NCBI GenBank assembly: GCA_039914895.1
Contig: JBDSOJ010000056.1
Location: 1-24,045 of the forward strand
Direction of reading: 5' to 3'
Source: Gaiellasilicea sp039914895
GTDB taxonomy: Bacteria; Actinomycetota; Thermoleophilia; Gaiellales; Gaiellaceae
Length of the DNA: 24,045 nt
This document shows positions 7,185 through 13,690 of this stretch, piece after piece; position 1 is the first letter of the stretch; each line of letters starts with the position of its first letter. Made by a program: the position numbers and the translations under genes. The notes below the pieces were generated by a model. The model was not told where the DNA came from and did not search any database. It saw only the letters and a list, made by a program, of their open reading frames with translations.

Positions 7185-7761
7185 CGGTGCTCGGCGGCCG
7201 GCGCTTGGAGCGGTCGCCGCCCGCGAGCGCGCCGAAGAGGGTCGCGACGCCGACAACGATGAATACGTCGGCGAGGTTGAACGCGGGCCAGAAGCGGAAG
7301 TCGAGGAAGTCGGTCACGTGCCCGAGGCGCACCCGGTCGAGCAGGTTGCCGAGGCTGCCGCCGAGCACGAGGCCGAGCGCCACCGGCAGCACCGGATGAC
7401 GAGCTCCCGAGCGCGTGAAGAAGACGAGCATCCACGCGACCGCGATCGCCGTCACCACGATCACGATCGAGGTCGCGCTCGCGAAAAAGCCGAACGCGAT
7501 CCCGGAGTTATGGACATGGTGGATCGAGAACGGGCCCGCGATCTGCACCTCTTCGCCGAGAGCGAGAGCGCGCGCGACGACCTGCTTCGTGACCTGGTCG
7601 GCCGCCACCGCGGCGAGCACGATCGCCGCGAGGCTGACCCATTGCCGCAGGCCGGCGCCGAGCGGGCGCTCCGCGGCCAGGATCGGTCGCAACGCGTTCG
7701 TCGACGAGCCGACGCGGACGTCGAGCGGGGGCGGCGCTTCGCGGCGGGCCGGCTCGTTCAC
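7156..7761 (-). CDS. lspA: Lipoprotein signal peptidase (signal peptidase II)
   Basis: An integral membrane aspartyl protease that removes signal peptides from prolipoproteins. The 201-aa protein has a first membrane segment (about 41-55) followed by ADQVTK (54-59), then HNSGIAFGF (84-92), GGSLGNLLDR (134-143), HVTDFLDF and FNLADV (161-166). D142, D151 and D165 are the conserved aspartates, including the catalytic pair, so the enzyme looks intact. The GTG at 7761 lies 14 bases after the dksA-like stop; it adds about 38 hydrophilic residues before the first membrane helix, so a start closer to the helix is possible. Its end overlaps rluD. Confidence 0.93.
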   Translation of the reverse strand: MNEPARREAPPPLDVRVGSSTNALRPILAAERPLGAGLRQWVSLAAIVLAAVAADQVTKQVVARALALGEEVQIAGPFSIHHVHNSGIAFGFFASATSIVIVVTAIAVAWMLVFFTRSGARHPVLPVALGLVLGGSLGNLLDRVRLGHVTDFLDFRFWPAFNLADVFIVVGVATLFGALAGGDRSKRRPPSTVVHSPLSRS

Positions 7762-7774
7762 CGGCCCCGCTTTC

Positions 7775-8131
7775 TCATCGGCCCAGCCGCCTCGCGTCGT
7801 CGATGCAGAGCGTCGCGGAGGGCATCGCTTCGAGCCGCTCGACGGGAATCTCCTTGCCGCACACCTCGCAGGTGCCGTACTCGCCCGACTCGATCCGGGC
7901 GAGTGCGCTCTCGACCTGGCGCAGCTGCTCGCGCGCGTCCTCCTCGAGCCCCTCGTCGAGCTCGCGGTCGTAGGTCTCCGACGCGCTGTCCGCCAGGTGG
8001 TTGTCGGCCGCGGACTCACCGGTCTCCTCGGTGAGAGAGGCGTTGCCGATGTCGTGGTGCTCGATCGTCTTCTGCAGCCGCTCGCGGGCCTGCTCGAGCT
8101 CCTGGCGGAAGTGGGCAGTGTCGATGCTCAT
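7775..8131 (-). CDS. TraR/DksA-family zinc-finger protein
   Basis: Small (118 aa) acidic helical protein with a C-terminal DksA-type zinc finger. Residues 5-85 form a long charged coiled-coil region (EQARERLQ, EEDAREQLRQVESALARIESGEYG) and the finger is C88-x2-C91 then C109. The fourth ligand position holds Asp112 instead of Cys (LCIDDA), so the site is Cys3 or Cys3Asp. Family members bind the RNA polymerase secondary channel; the precise effect here is unknown. The ATG has a GGAG site about 12 bases upstream and overlaps the yggU stop by four bases (ATGA). It is followed by lspA, a neighbourhood that recurs in actinobacteria. Confidence 0.88.
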   Translation of the reverse strand: MSIDTAHFRQELEQARERLQKTIEHHDIGNASLTEETGESAADNHLADSASETYDRELDEGLEEDAREQLRQVESALARIESGEYGTCEVCGKEIPVERLEAMPSATLCIDDARRLGR

Positions 8132-8430
8132 CCGGTCTGGGTCTCCTGTCCGCCCGCCGTGGCGAGCCTTCGTTCGATCTCGTCCGGCTCGATACCGGTC
8201 AGCTCGACGATCTTGTTCCGAGAGCCGCCGCCCGAAACGAGCGTGACGCTCGCGCGCGGGACGTTCAGCGTCGCGGCGAGCAGCTCGAGGACTGCGTCAT
8301 TGGCCTTCCCCTGCGCAGGCGCCGCCGCGACGCGAACCTTCCACGCGTCACCGTGCCGGCCGACGACGCCGGGGCGCGACGCTCCCGGAGCAACTCGAAG
8401 CCGCAATCTGATCGTGGGCGCAGCCACCAC
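8128..8430 (-). CDS. DUF167 family protein (YggU-like)
   Basis: A 100-aa protein of the small DUF167/YggU family, function unknown. The family pattern is clear: RLRVAPGASRPGVVG near the start, then AAPAQGKANDAVLELLAATL, VTLVSGGGSRNKIVEL and a final helix. Two tandem GTG codons (8430 and 8427) are possible starts; there is no Shine-Dalgarno, but a TATCCT box at 8434-8439 sits just upstream, fitting a leaderless or nearly leaderless transcript. The stop overlaps the next gene's ATG. A 72-bp gap separates it from divIVA, so it may start its own unit. In many bacteria DUF167 genes lie beside yggT and yggS, as here. Confidence 0.9.
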   Translation of the reverse strand: MVAAPTIRLRLRVAPGASRPGVVGRHGDAWKVRVAAAPAQGKANDAVLELLAATLNVPRASVTLVSGGGSRNKIVELTGIEPDEIERRLATAGGQETQTG

Positions 8431-8433
8431 GAC

Positions 8434-8439
8434 AGGATA
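8434..8439 (-). promoter_or_regulatory. Candidate -10 box for the DUF167-dksA-lspA-rluD unit
   Basis: TATCCT on the minus strand lies 3 and 6 bases upstream of the tandem GTG start codons. The spacing fits a leaderless mRNA starting at or near GTG 8427. No matching -35 element is seen at 16-18 bp, so this rests on the box, its position and the lack of a ribosome binding site. Confidence 0.35.
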
Positions 8440-8502
8440 GACACGAGCGAGGACGGGGAGCCGGGTGGCGAAACGGCTCTCAGGGATCTGCGCGGCCGGC
8501 TC

Positions 8503-8970
8503 TTAGCTGATCAAACGGCGAATTTCGCCGGTCTGCTCGCCCACGGGCTCGCGCTCGTCGCCCGACGCCTCGTCGAGGCTGTCGAGCGCGGAGCGGAGCA
8601 GCGACTTGATCCGGCGCAGCTCGGTCTCGAGCCGCTCCTTCTCGGCGGACGCGCGGCGGGCGATCGCGCGCGCCTCGGCGTGCGCCTCTCCGACGATCGT
8701 CTCGGCCTCCTTGCGGGCCTGCTCGCGCAGCTGCTGCGCCGCGCTCTCGGCGGAGACCAGCGTCGTCCGCAGCAGCCCTTCGAGCTCCTTGTGACGCACG
8801 AGGTCGAGCTCGAGCTGCTCGACCTTGTCGGTGAGGTCGGCGCGCTCACGCCAGACGTCCTCGAAGCTCTCGGCGACATCGCCGAGCAGCGTGTCGACCG
8901 ACGAGCGCTTGTAGCCCCGGAAGCCGCGGCCGAGCCGGATGTGGCGGATCTCGACGGGCGTCAGGGCCAT
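8503..8970 (-). CDS. divIVA: DivIVA-domain protein (Wag31-like)
   Basis: A 155-aa coiled-coil protein that in Gram-positive bacteria marks poles and septa by binding curved membrane; in actinobacteria it organises polar growth. The N-terminal domain is typical: LTPVEIRHIRLGRGFRGYKR (residues 3-22), the membrane-binding Arg/Lys-rich loop, then VDTLLGDVAESFEDVWRE. From about residue 45 to 135 it is a continuous Ala/Glu/Arg/Leu coiled coil. The common position downstream of sepF and yggT supports a cell-division role. ATG 8970 is preceded by a G-rich AAGGGTGG stretch. Confidence 0.93.
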   Translation of the reverse strand: MALTPVEIRHIRLGRGFRGYKRSSVDTLLGDVAESFEDVWRERADLTDKVEQLELDLVRHKELEGLLRTTLVSAESAAQQLREQARKEAETIVGEAHAEARAIARRASAEKERLETELRRIKSLLRSALDSLDEASGDEREPVGEQTGEIRRLIS

Positions 8971-8985
8971 CGCGCCACCCTTCTA

Positions 8986-9258
8986 CTAGAGCCGCTCGAG
9001 CAGGGACACGAGCACGTTCTGGACGATCAGGAGCACGAAGATCCCGACCATCGGCGAGAGGTCGAGCGGCCCGAGCGGCGGCAGGAAACGGCGGAAGATG
9101 CGTAGGTACGGGTCGCAGACGTCGTAGAGGAACCGCTGGACGCGGTTCAGCCACGGCCGGTACGGGAGCCGGATCCAGGACGTGAGGATGTAGGCGAACA
9201 GCAGCAGCAGGTACACCCACAAAAAGACGTAGACGAAGTTCGCAAGCGCATCGCCCAT
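8986..9258 (-). CDS. YggT family membrane protein
   Basis: A 90-aa membrane protein with two hydrophobic segments (about residues 8-28 and 68-88) flanking the conserved SWIRLP and DPYLRIFRRFLPPLGPLDLSP blocks of the YggT family (YlmG in Gram-positive bacteria and plastids). YlmG proteins are linked to membrane organisation and division in plastids and bacteria, but the molecular role is unsettled. The ATG at 9258 follows an AAGGAA ribosome binding site at good spacing. It lies 32 bp after sepF and 15 bp before divIVA, the usual sepF-yggT-divIVA order. Confidence 0.93.
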   Translation of the reverse strand: MGDALANFVYVFLWVYLLLLFAYILTSWIRLPYRPWLNRVQRFLYDVCDPYLRIFRRFLPPLGPLDLSPMVGIFVLLIVQNVLVSLLERL

Positions 9259-9290
9259 GCGGCGTTCCTTCGCGGTGGCGAAGCCCTTTC

Positions 9291-9839
9291 CTACGCCTGG
9301 TTGAAGAAGCCGCCGCGTTCGAGCAGACGCGCGCGCTCCTCCGCGGAGACCTCGACATTGCGCGGGGTGAGCAGGAAGACCTTGTCGGCGACCCGCTGCA
9401 TGCCGCCGTCGAGCGCGTAGGTGAGCCCGCTCGCGAAATCGATCAGGCGCTTCGAGAGATCCTGGTCGGCGCTCTGGAGGTTGAGGATCACGGGAACGCC
9501 GTCCTTGAAGCGGTCGGCGATCTGCTGGGCGTCGTTGAAGCTGCGCGGCAGGACGAGGTGCACCTTGACCGAGGCGGGGTTCGGCGCCGACTCGACGCCC
9601 CGCAAGCGCGTCGTCGGGCGGATCGCGGCCGTGCTCGCGGCCTCCGGCTCGGGATCGGTCCAGTCGTCGAAGTCGCGGCCGCGGCGCGGCTGGAGTCGGC
9701 GGACGTTGGCGCGCTCGCGGGCGCCGTAGCTGCGCTCGAGCTCCTCGTTCGTCGCGAAGCCGCTCTCGTCCTCCCACTCGTCCTCCTCGGCGATGCCGAA
9801 GTAGACGAGCGTGCGGTTCCAGACGTCTGCAAATCCCAT
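9291..9839 (-). CDS. sepF: Cell division protein SepF
   Basis: Membrane anchor and bundler of FtsZ in Gram-positive bacteria. The 182-aa protein has the N-terminal amphipathic helix MGFADVWNRTLVYFGIAEED, a variable charged linker (about residues 20-85), and the SepF core: VHLVLPRSFNDAQQIADRF, VPVILNLQSADQDLSKRLID and the GGMQRVADKVFLLTPRNVEV end. This is the normal actinobacterial architecture, where SepF replaces FtsA/ZipA. It starts 12 bases after the yggS stop without a strong ribosome binding site, so translation may depend on coupling. Confidence 0.95.
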   Translation of the reverse strand: MGFADVWNRTLVYFGIAEEDEWEDESGFATNEELERSYGARERANVRRLQPRRGRDFDDWTDPEPEAASTAAIRPTTRLRGVESAPNPASVKVHLVLPRSFNDAQQIADRFKDGVPVILNLQSADQDLSKRLIDFASGLTYALDGGMQRVADKVFLLTPRNVEVSAEERARLLERGGFFNQA

Positions 9840-9851
9840 CTCAGCAGGAGA

Positions 9852-10445
9852 TTATGGTCCAAGGAGGACGGATCCGACACGAATCAGCGTCGCGCCCTCC
9901 TCGACGGCGACGCGGTAGTCCTGCGAGGTGCCCATCGAGAGCTCGCGCAGGCCGTGCTCGGCGGCGAGCTCCCGCAGGCGGCGGAAATAGGGTCGCGAGT
10001 CCTCGGGGCTCGCGGCGGCGGGCGGCATCGTCATCAGGCCGCGCACATCCGGATATGCCGCGAGCAGGGCCGGCACGTCCGCAGGCGCGACCCCCGACTT
10101 CGACGGCTCGCCGGACAGGTTCACCTCCACGAGCGCAGCGACGGTCAGCCGTTGCGCCGCCGACTCGGACGCGAGCGAGTGGACGAGCTCGCAGACGCCG
10201 TTCACGACCTTGGCCTTGTTCGACTGGAGGTGGCCGATGAAGTGCCAGCGGAAGGCGTCTCCGTACTCGGCGTGCTTGCGCTCGAGCTCCTGGGCGCGGT
10301 TCTCCCCCACCACCGCGACGCCGGCTTCGGCGAGCGTTGCCATGTCCTCGAGCGGGACGTACTTCGTCGCGGCGACGATGACGACGTCAGGGCCGACCTC
10401 GGCCCGGATCCGTTCCAGGTTCGCGCGCACGGCCTCAGGCGACAC
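9852..10445 (-). CDS. YggS/PROSC family PLP-binding protein
   Basis: A single-domain alanine-racemase-fold protein that holds pyridoxal phosphate and buffers vitamin B6; no enzyme activity is usual. Motifs are VAATKYVP with the PLP lysine K28, GENRAQELERKH, WHFIGHLQSNK, VEVNLSGEPSKSGV, GLMTMPP and the SMGTSQDYRVAVEEGATLIRVGS block. The GTG at 10445, with AGGGAG 9 bases upstream, gives 197 aa, about 30 shorter than most members. A GTG at 10469 would add 8 residues but overlap pgeF by more. The gene overlaps the pgeF stop and leads into sepF, the common yggS-sepF-yggT-divIVA arrangement. Confidence 0.93.
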   Translation of the reverse strand: MSPEAVRANLERIRAEVGPDVVIVAATKYVPLEDMATLAEAGVAVVGENRAQELERKHAEYGDAFRWHFIGHLQSNKAKVVNGVCELVHSLASESAAQRLTVAALVEVNLSGEPSKSGVAPADVPALLAAYPDVRGLMTMPPAAASPEDSRPYFRRLRELAAEHGLRELSMGTSQDYRVAVEEGATLIRVGSVLLGP

Positions 10446-11133
10446 GGGCGACAACTCCCTGGACGCCACGCGGCTTGCCGGTACGGCGGTGGGAGAAGAA
10501 GAGATCGGGGTTACAGGACGTGCAGAGATCGGTGCGGAGCACCTCGTCGACCCCGGCGGCGTCGAGCGCCCGCTCCGCGGCGCTCCAGAGGTCGAGCCTG
10601 CGGCCACGAACGACGTCGGCCCCGAACGCGGCGGCGAACGGCTCGGATACCTCCTCGCCGACCTCGTAGCAGCACGGCCCGATCGCAGGGCCGATCGCCG
10701 CCTGGAGCGTGCCGCCGAGCGTGTTTGCGCCCACCTTGACGATGCCGTCCAGGAGACCGCGCCAGCCCGCGTGGAGGACGGCGACGGCGGGAGTTCCACC
10801 GTCCTTGCGCACGAGCGCGATCGGCAGGCAGTCGGCGGTCATGGCGAGGATCGGCTGTCCCGGCGCGTCCGTCCAGAGGCCGTCGCCCGGCTCCCCGCGC
10901 GCACCCGGCTCGGCGCGATGGACGAGCGTGGAGTGCACCTGTCGGTTGAGCGCGAGCCGCTCCGCGTCGGCGTCGATCGCGGCGCAGAGGATGCGGCGAT
11001 TCTCGTCCACGCGCTCGACCTCGTCGCCGGTGAGCCGGCCGAGGTTGAGCGAGTCGTACGGGCCCTCGCTGACGCCGCCGATGCGCGTCGAGAAGGCGAC
11101 CCGGTACGGCCCTGGCGGGTTCCAGTGGATCAC
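10435..11133 (-). CDS. pgeF: Laccase-domain protein YfiH/PgeF (peptidoglycan editing factor)
   Basis: A 232-aa protein of the multicopper polyphenol oxidoreductase-like family. E. coli YfiH removes wrongly incorporated Ser from cell-wall precursors, and other members act on purine nucleosides. The three metal ligands are visible: H67 (NRQVHS), C102 (MTADCLP) and H121 (LHAGWRG); the ATGIGPAIGPCCYEVG-type region and CTSCNPDLFFSHRR near the end are also family blocks. The GTG start shares GTGA with the CCA-gene stop, so the two are coupled. Location between the CCA gene and yggS/sepF agrees with the frequent pgeF-yggS-sepF cluster. Confidence 0.92.
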   Translation of the reverse strand: MIHWNPPGPYRVAFSTRIGGVSEGPYDSLNLGRLTGDEVERVDENRRILCAAIDADAERLALNRQVHSTLVHRAEPGARGEPGDGLWTDAPGQPILAMTADCLPIALVRKDGGTPAVAVLHAGWRGLLDGIVKVGANTLGGTLQAAIGPAIGPCCYEVGEEVSEPFAAAFGADVVRGRRLDLWSAAERALDAAGVDEVLRTDLCTSCNPDLFFSHRRTGKPRGVQGVVARVA

Positions 11134-12491
11134 GCGAGCTCCCGGGCGCGGTTCAGCAGGAACTCGCGGTCGTTGCGCTCGGGCTCCTCGACGACCTCGG
11201 CGAGCAGCGTCCGCAGCATCCGGCCGAGCTCCGGCCCCTCGCCGAAGCCGGCCGCGATCAGATCGGAGCCGTCGATCGTCAGGTCGGCGAGTCGGTGCGG
11301 CTGCGCACGCTCCTGCCCGACGAGCTTCCGGAAGCGAGCGAGCGACTCCCACGCGCTCTCGGGAACGGTCTTTCCCGCCAGGTCGGCGGCGCGGTGAGCC
11401 AACAGATCGAGCGCGAGCCGTTCGCCGTGACGCGCGAGGAAGCGGCGTGCGTCGACGCGGGCGGGCTCTACCTTCGCGCTGAACGGATGCTCGCGCACCA
11501 GCCTGACGACGTAGGCGCGGACGCTGGTCGGGTAGCGAAGGCGGGAGAGCACCCGCGCGGCGATCGCGGCACCGATCGCCGCGTGGTCGCCCCCGTTCCG
11601 CTCGGCCTCGGGCTTGCCGAGATCGTGCAGCAGCGTCGCCAGTCGCACCTCCAGGGACGCGTCGGCGTCGGCGCCCGCCTGCACGACCGCGAAGATGTGC
11701 TCGTCGAGGGTCAGATGTTGACGGTCGCTTCTCTGCTCGTACCCGATCGTCGGAGCGAGCTCGGGCAGCAGGTGCAAGAGCACCCCCGTGTCACGCGCGA
11801 GCCGCAGGGCCTTCGCCGGGTGCTCGCCGAGAAGCAGCTTCGAGAGCTCGCCCATCCCGTCGGTCGCCAGCCCGCCGCCGATCCGCTCGGCCGAGACGTG
11901 CTCGAGCCGGGGCGCCCACTCGCGCATCTGCCGCAACGTGTCCTCGTCGGGATCGACGTCGAGTTGCGCGACGAAGCGCAGGCCGCGGACGATCCGGAGC
12001 GGGTCGTCGCGGAAGCTCGTCGGGCTCGTCGTGCGCAGGATGCCGCGCTCGAGGTCGCCCTGGCCGTCGAGCGGGTCGAGGAGATCGCCAGTCTCGAGGC
12101 GACGCGCGATCGCGTTGATCGTGAAGTCGCGCCGCTCCATGTCCTGCTCGAGCGAGATCTCGTTGTCGGCGACGATCTCGAAATCGTGCCGGCCGGGGCC
12201 TGTCGAGCGCTCGACGCGCGGCGGCGTGAACTCGATCCCGGTCGGCTGCAGCGCCCGCGCCGACCGGTCACGGGGCAGCAGCCGCACGCCCACCCGCTGG
12301 TCGGCGACGACGAGGTCCTCGACCTTCCCGTGCGGCTCGAGCGCCGCCCGCAGCTGCGCGTGTCCGACGCCGGGGACGACGAAGTCGAGCTCGCGAGGCG
12401 TCTTGCCGAGCAACTCGTCGCGGACGGCGCCGCCGACGAGGTAGGCGTCGAGCCCGAGCGAGTGCACGTAATCCGCAACCGATTCCCACAT
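11130..12491 (-). CDS. CCA-adding enzyme / poly(A) polymerase family nucleotidyltransferase with HD domain
   Basis: Class II nucleotidyltransferase (453 aa) that adds or repairs the 3' CCA of tRNA, or adds poly(A); sequence alone does not separate these. The head domain has YLVGGAVRDELLGK (residues 17-30) and ELDFVVPG (34-41). Here the first metal ligand of the usual DxD is Glu34 with Asp36 kept. Next come EQDMERRDFTINAIA and DPLDGQGDLE, then FRDDPLRIVRGLRFVAQL, and a C-terminal HD domain with LLHDLGKPEA (H289, D290). The ATG at 12491 puts the protein start 16 residues before the GG motif. The frame remains open upstream to 12869 through the repeat array, but that part is repeat sequence, not a domain. 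It overlaps pgeF by 4 bases. Confidence 0.9.
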   Translation of the reverse strand: MWESVADYVHSLGLDAYLVGGAVRDELLGKTPRELDFVVPGVGHAQLRAALEPHGKVEDLVVADQRVGVRLLPRDRSARALQPTGIEFTPPRVERSTGPGRHDFEIVADNEISLEQDMERRDFTINAIARRLETGDLLDPLDGQGDLERGILRTTSPTSFRDDPLRIVRGLRFVAQLDVDPDEDTLRQMREWAPRLEHVSAERIGGGLATDGMGELSKLLLGEHPAKALRLARDTGVLLHLLPELAPTIGYEQRSDRQHLTLDEHIFAVVQAGADADASLEVRLATLLHDLGKPEAERNGGDHAAIGAAIAARVLSRLRYPTSVRAYVVRLVREHPFSAKVEPARVDARRFLARHGERLALDLLAHRAADLAGKTVPESAWESLARFRKLVGQERAQPHRLADLTIDGSDLIAAGFGEGPELGRMLRTLLAEVVEEPERNDREFLLNRARELA

Positions 12492-12570
12492 GCAGCCATT
12501 CTGCCCGGACGAGTCCGCGCACACCGCCGGCCGCGCGGCGGGGGTTTGCGCTGACGAGTCCGTACTCACG

Positions 12571-12620
12571 GTTAGAGCCGCGCAGCGGCCCTTCAGGGGT
12601 CTGCGCGCCCGCATGCGACC
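12571..12620. repeat. Palindromic repeat, copy 1 (short form)
   Basis: A 50-bp unit made of the core TTAGAGCCGCGCAGCGGCCC...GGGGTCT (12571-12602) followed by GCGCGCCCGCATGCGACC. The core contains the stem GCCGC-GCA-GCGGC. It lacks the middle segment that copies 2 and 3 have, which shows the unit comes in a short and a long form. Confidence 0.85.
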
Positions 12621-12692
12621 GCTAGAGCCGCGCAGCGGCCCTTCAGGGGTCTCCGCCGGGCGTCCGCGCAAGCGGATCCCCCGCATGCGACG
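12621..12692. repeat. Palindromic repeat, copy 2 (72 bp)
   Basis: Long form: the 32-bp core (12621-12652), then a middle part containing TCCGC-GCAA-GCGGA, a 5-bp stem with a GNRA-type tetraloop on the plus strand, then GCATGCGACG. It is directly joined to copy 3, with near-identity over 72 bp. Confidence 0.9.
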
Positions 12693-12764
12693 GCTAGAGC
12701 CGCGCAGCGGCCCTTCAGGGGTCTCCGCCGGGCGTCCGCGCAAGCGGATGCCCGGCATGCGACG
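12693..12764. repeat. Palindromic repeat, copy 3 (72 bp)
   Basis: Near-identical to copy 2, differing at a few bases in the last third (ATGCCCGGC against ATCCCCCGC). It ends one base before the ridA stop codon, so the array starts immediately behind ridA in the transcript. The 72-bp period is a multiple of three, which is why reading frames on both strands stay open across the array. Confidence 0.9.
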
Positions 12765-12765
12765 G

Positions 12766-13152
12766 CTAAAGCAGCGCGATGGCCTCGATCTCGACGAGGG
12801 CACCGGACGGAAGCTTCGCGACCTCGACCGTCGAGCGGGCCGGCGGAGCGTCGCCGACGTGGGTCGCATAGACCTCGTTCATCGCCGCGAAGTCGCCGAG
12901 ATCCTGGAGGAAGACGGTCGTCTTGAGCAGCCGGTCGAGGCCGCTGCCTGCCTCCTCGAGGATCGCGCCGAGGTTCTGCAACGCCTGCTCGGTCTGGGCG
13001 GCGATCCCCTCGACCGGCTCCTTCTCGCCCGGACGCAGGCCGAGCTGGCCGGCGACGAAGACGAGCCCGGCGGCCTTCACCGCCTGGTTGTACGGCGCGC
13101 CCTGAAACGGTGCGGGCGCGCGCTCTGTGCGGACGATCTCCTTCTCAGCCAT
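12766..13152 (-). CDS. ridA: RidA family reactive-intermediate deaminase
   Basis: Hydrolyses enamine/imine intermediates formed by PLP enzymes, a damage-control function. The 128-aa trimeric YjgF/YER057c/UK114 fold is complete: APAPFQGAPYNQAVKAAGLV, FVAGQLGLRPGEKE, QALQNLGAILEEAGSGLDRLLKTTVFLQD, and the end signature with PPARSTVEVAKLPSGALVEIEA, including the Arg105 of the active site. The ATG has a strong GGAGGAG ribosome binding site that lies inside the last codons of the hisB-like gene; the two overlap by 8 bases. The stop abuts the palindromic repeat array. Confidence 0.95.
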   Translation of the reverse strand: MAEKEIVRTERAPAPFQGAPYNQAVKAAGLVFVAGQLGLRPGEKEPVEGIAAQTEQALQNLGAILEEAGSGLDRLLKTTVFLQDLGDFAAMNEVYATHVGDAPPARSTVEVAKLPSGALVEIEAIALL

Positions 13153-13690
13153 CGTGCTCTCCTCCGTGCGAGATGTTTCGGGCCGCGGGCGGCCCCTTTA
13201 GGGGTCTTCGCGCGCATGCATTGGCCAACGCAGCGCCGAGGGCCTTGAAGATGGCTTCGAGCACGTGCCGGGAGTCCTCGCCGTCGATCAGGCGGACGTG
13301 GAGCGTGACGCCGGCCGCCTCGGCGAACGCGTCGAGGAAGCGTGCGGCAAGGTCGCCGCCGAGACCGCCGGCGCGCGCCTCGGTGAGGTCGACGTTGCTG
13401 TGAACGAGCGGCCGCTCGGAGACCTCGAAGACGATCTGGGCGAGCGCCTCGTCCGCGGGCATGAAGGCCGAGCCGTGACCGGGCATCCCGTCCGCTCGCA
13501 GCACCTCCGCAAACGAATCCCCGAGCGCGGCGCCGGCGGCAACGACCTCCGCCTCTCCCTCACCCGGCGGCAGTTCCAGCGCCAGCTCGAAGCCTCCGCT
13601 GCGCGCAAGCTGCCCCAGCAGGTGATCGAGCACGGGAATCCCCGTGGCGATGTTCGACGTGCCGCCGCCGGGCGCGATCCGGACGCTCAT
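13145..13690 (-). CDS. Degenerate imidazoleglycerol-phosphate dehydratase (HisB)-like protein
   Basis: A 181-aa protein clearly related to HisB by GIPVLDHLLGQLARSGGFEL (residues 17-36), MPADEALAQIVFEVSERPLV, AFAEAAGVTLHVRLIDGE and HVLEAIFKALGAAL. Most metal ligands of IGPD are gone. The HHTVED motif is replaced by GEAEVV (about 45-50), the TEMxxHFF region reads LGGDLAARFL, the second His pair is R141-H142, and the N-terminal RxTxET strand is absent. D22-H23 and E145 remain. I find no frameshift that would restore the missing motifs. The last 23 codons (ARRPLKGPPAAR onward) come from a palindromic repeat. The ATG overlaps the murA stop (ATGA) and the end overlaps ridA. It is not in a his operon, so a role in histidine synthesis is doubtful. 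Confidence 0.85.
   Translation of the reverse strand: MSVRIAPGGGTSNIATGIPVLDHLLGQLARSGGFELALELPPGEGEAEVVAAGAALGDSFAEVLRADGMPGHGSAFMPADEALAQIVFEVSERPLVHSNVDLTEARAGGLGGDLAARFLDAFAEAAGVTLHVRLIDGEDSRHVLEAIFKALGAALANACARRPLKGPPAARNISHGGEHDG
13180..13220. repeat. Palindromic repeat, copy 4, inside the hisB-like gene
   Basis: Diverged short form of the 12571-12764 repeat: GGGCCGCGGGCGGCCCC, then TTTAGGGGTCT and CGCGCGCATGCA, matching copy 1 in order and in its end. It lies within the coding frame of the hisB-like gene and encodes part of its C-terminal tail; the reading frame is the same as the open frame across copy 1 (both give ARRPLKG). Confidence 0.75.

Larger units (their letters stand above)
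12492..12765. other. Gap between ridA and the CCA gene: tandem palindromic repeats
   Basis: This 274-bp gap holds no gene I can support. Its part next to ridA is the three-copy repeat array (12571-12764). The rest has two copies of GACGAGTCCG (12508-12517 and 12553-12562) in otherwise unremarkable GC-rich sequence. A CAGAAT box six bases before ATG 12491 could be a weak -10 for the CCA gene, without a visible -35. Confidence 0.7.

Noticed and set aside
12550..12575. Hammerhead ribozyme (CTGACGAGTCCG followed by a small stem)
   Set aside because: Only the CTGANGA part is present. The conserved GAAA and stem III pairing are absent.
12571..12764. CRISPR array
   Set aside because: The units are directly joined with no unique spacers, differ in length, contain several internal palindromes, and there are no cas genes.
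12492..12869. N-terminal extension of the CCA gene by about 126 codons across the repeats
   Set aside because: The frame is open only because the repeat unit is a multiple of three and GC-rich. The encoded stretch is repeated Arg/Pro-rich sequence, overlaps ridA, and precedes a normal start at ATG 12491.
13145..13690. HisB motifs destroyed by a frameshift
   Set aside because: I read the minus strand through the region of the missing HHxxED motif; the other frames do not encode it, and the fold signature continues in one frame on both sides.
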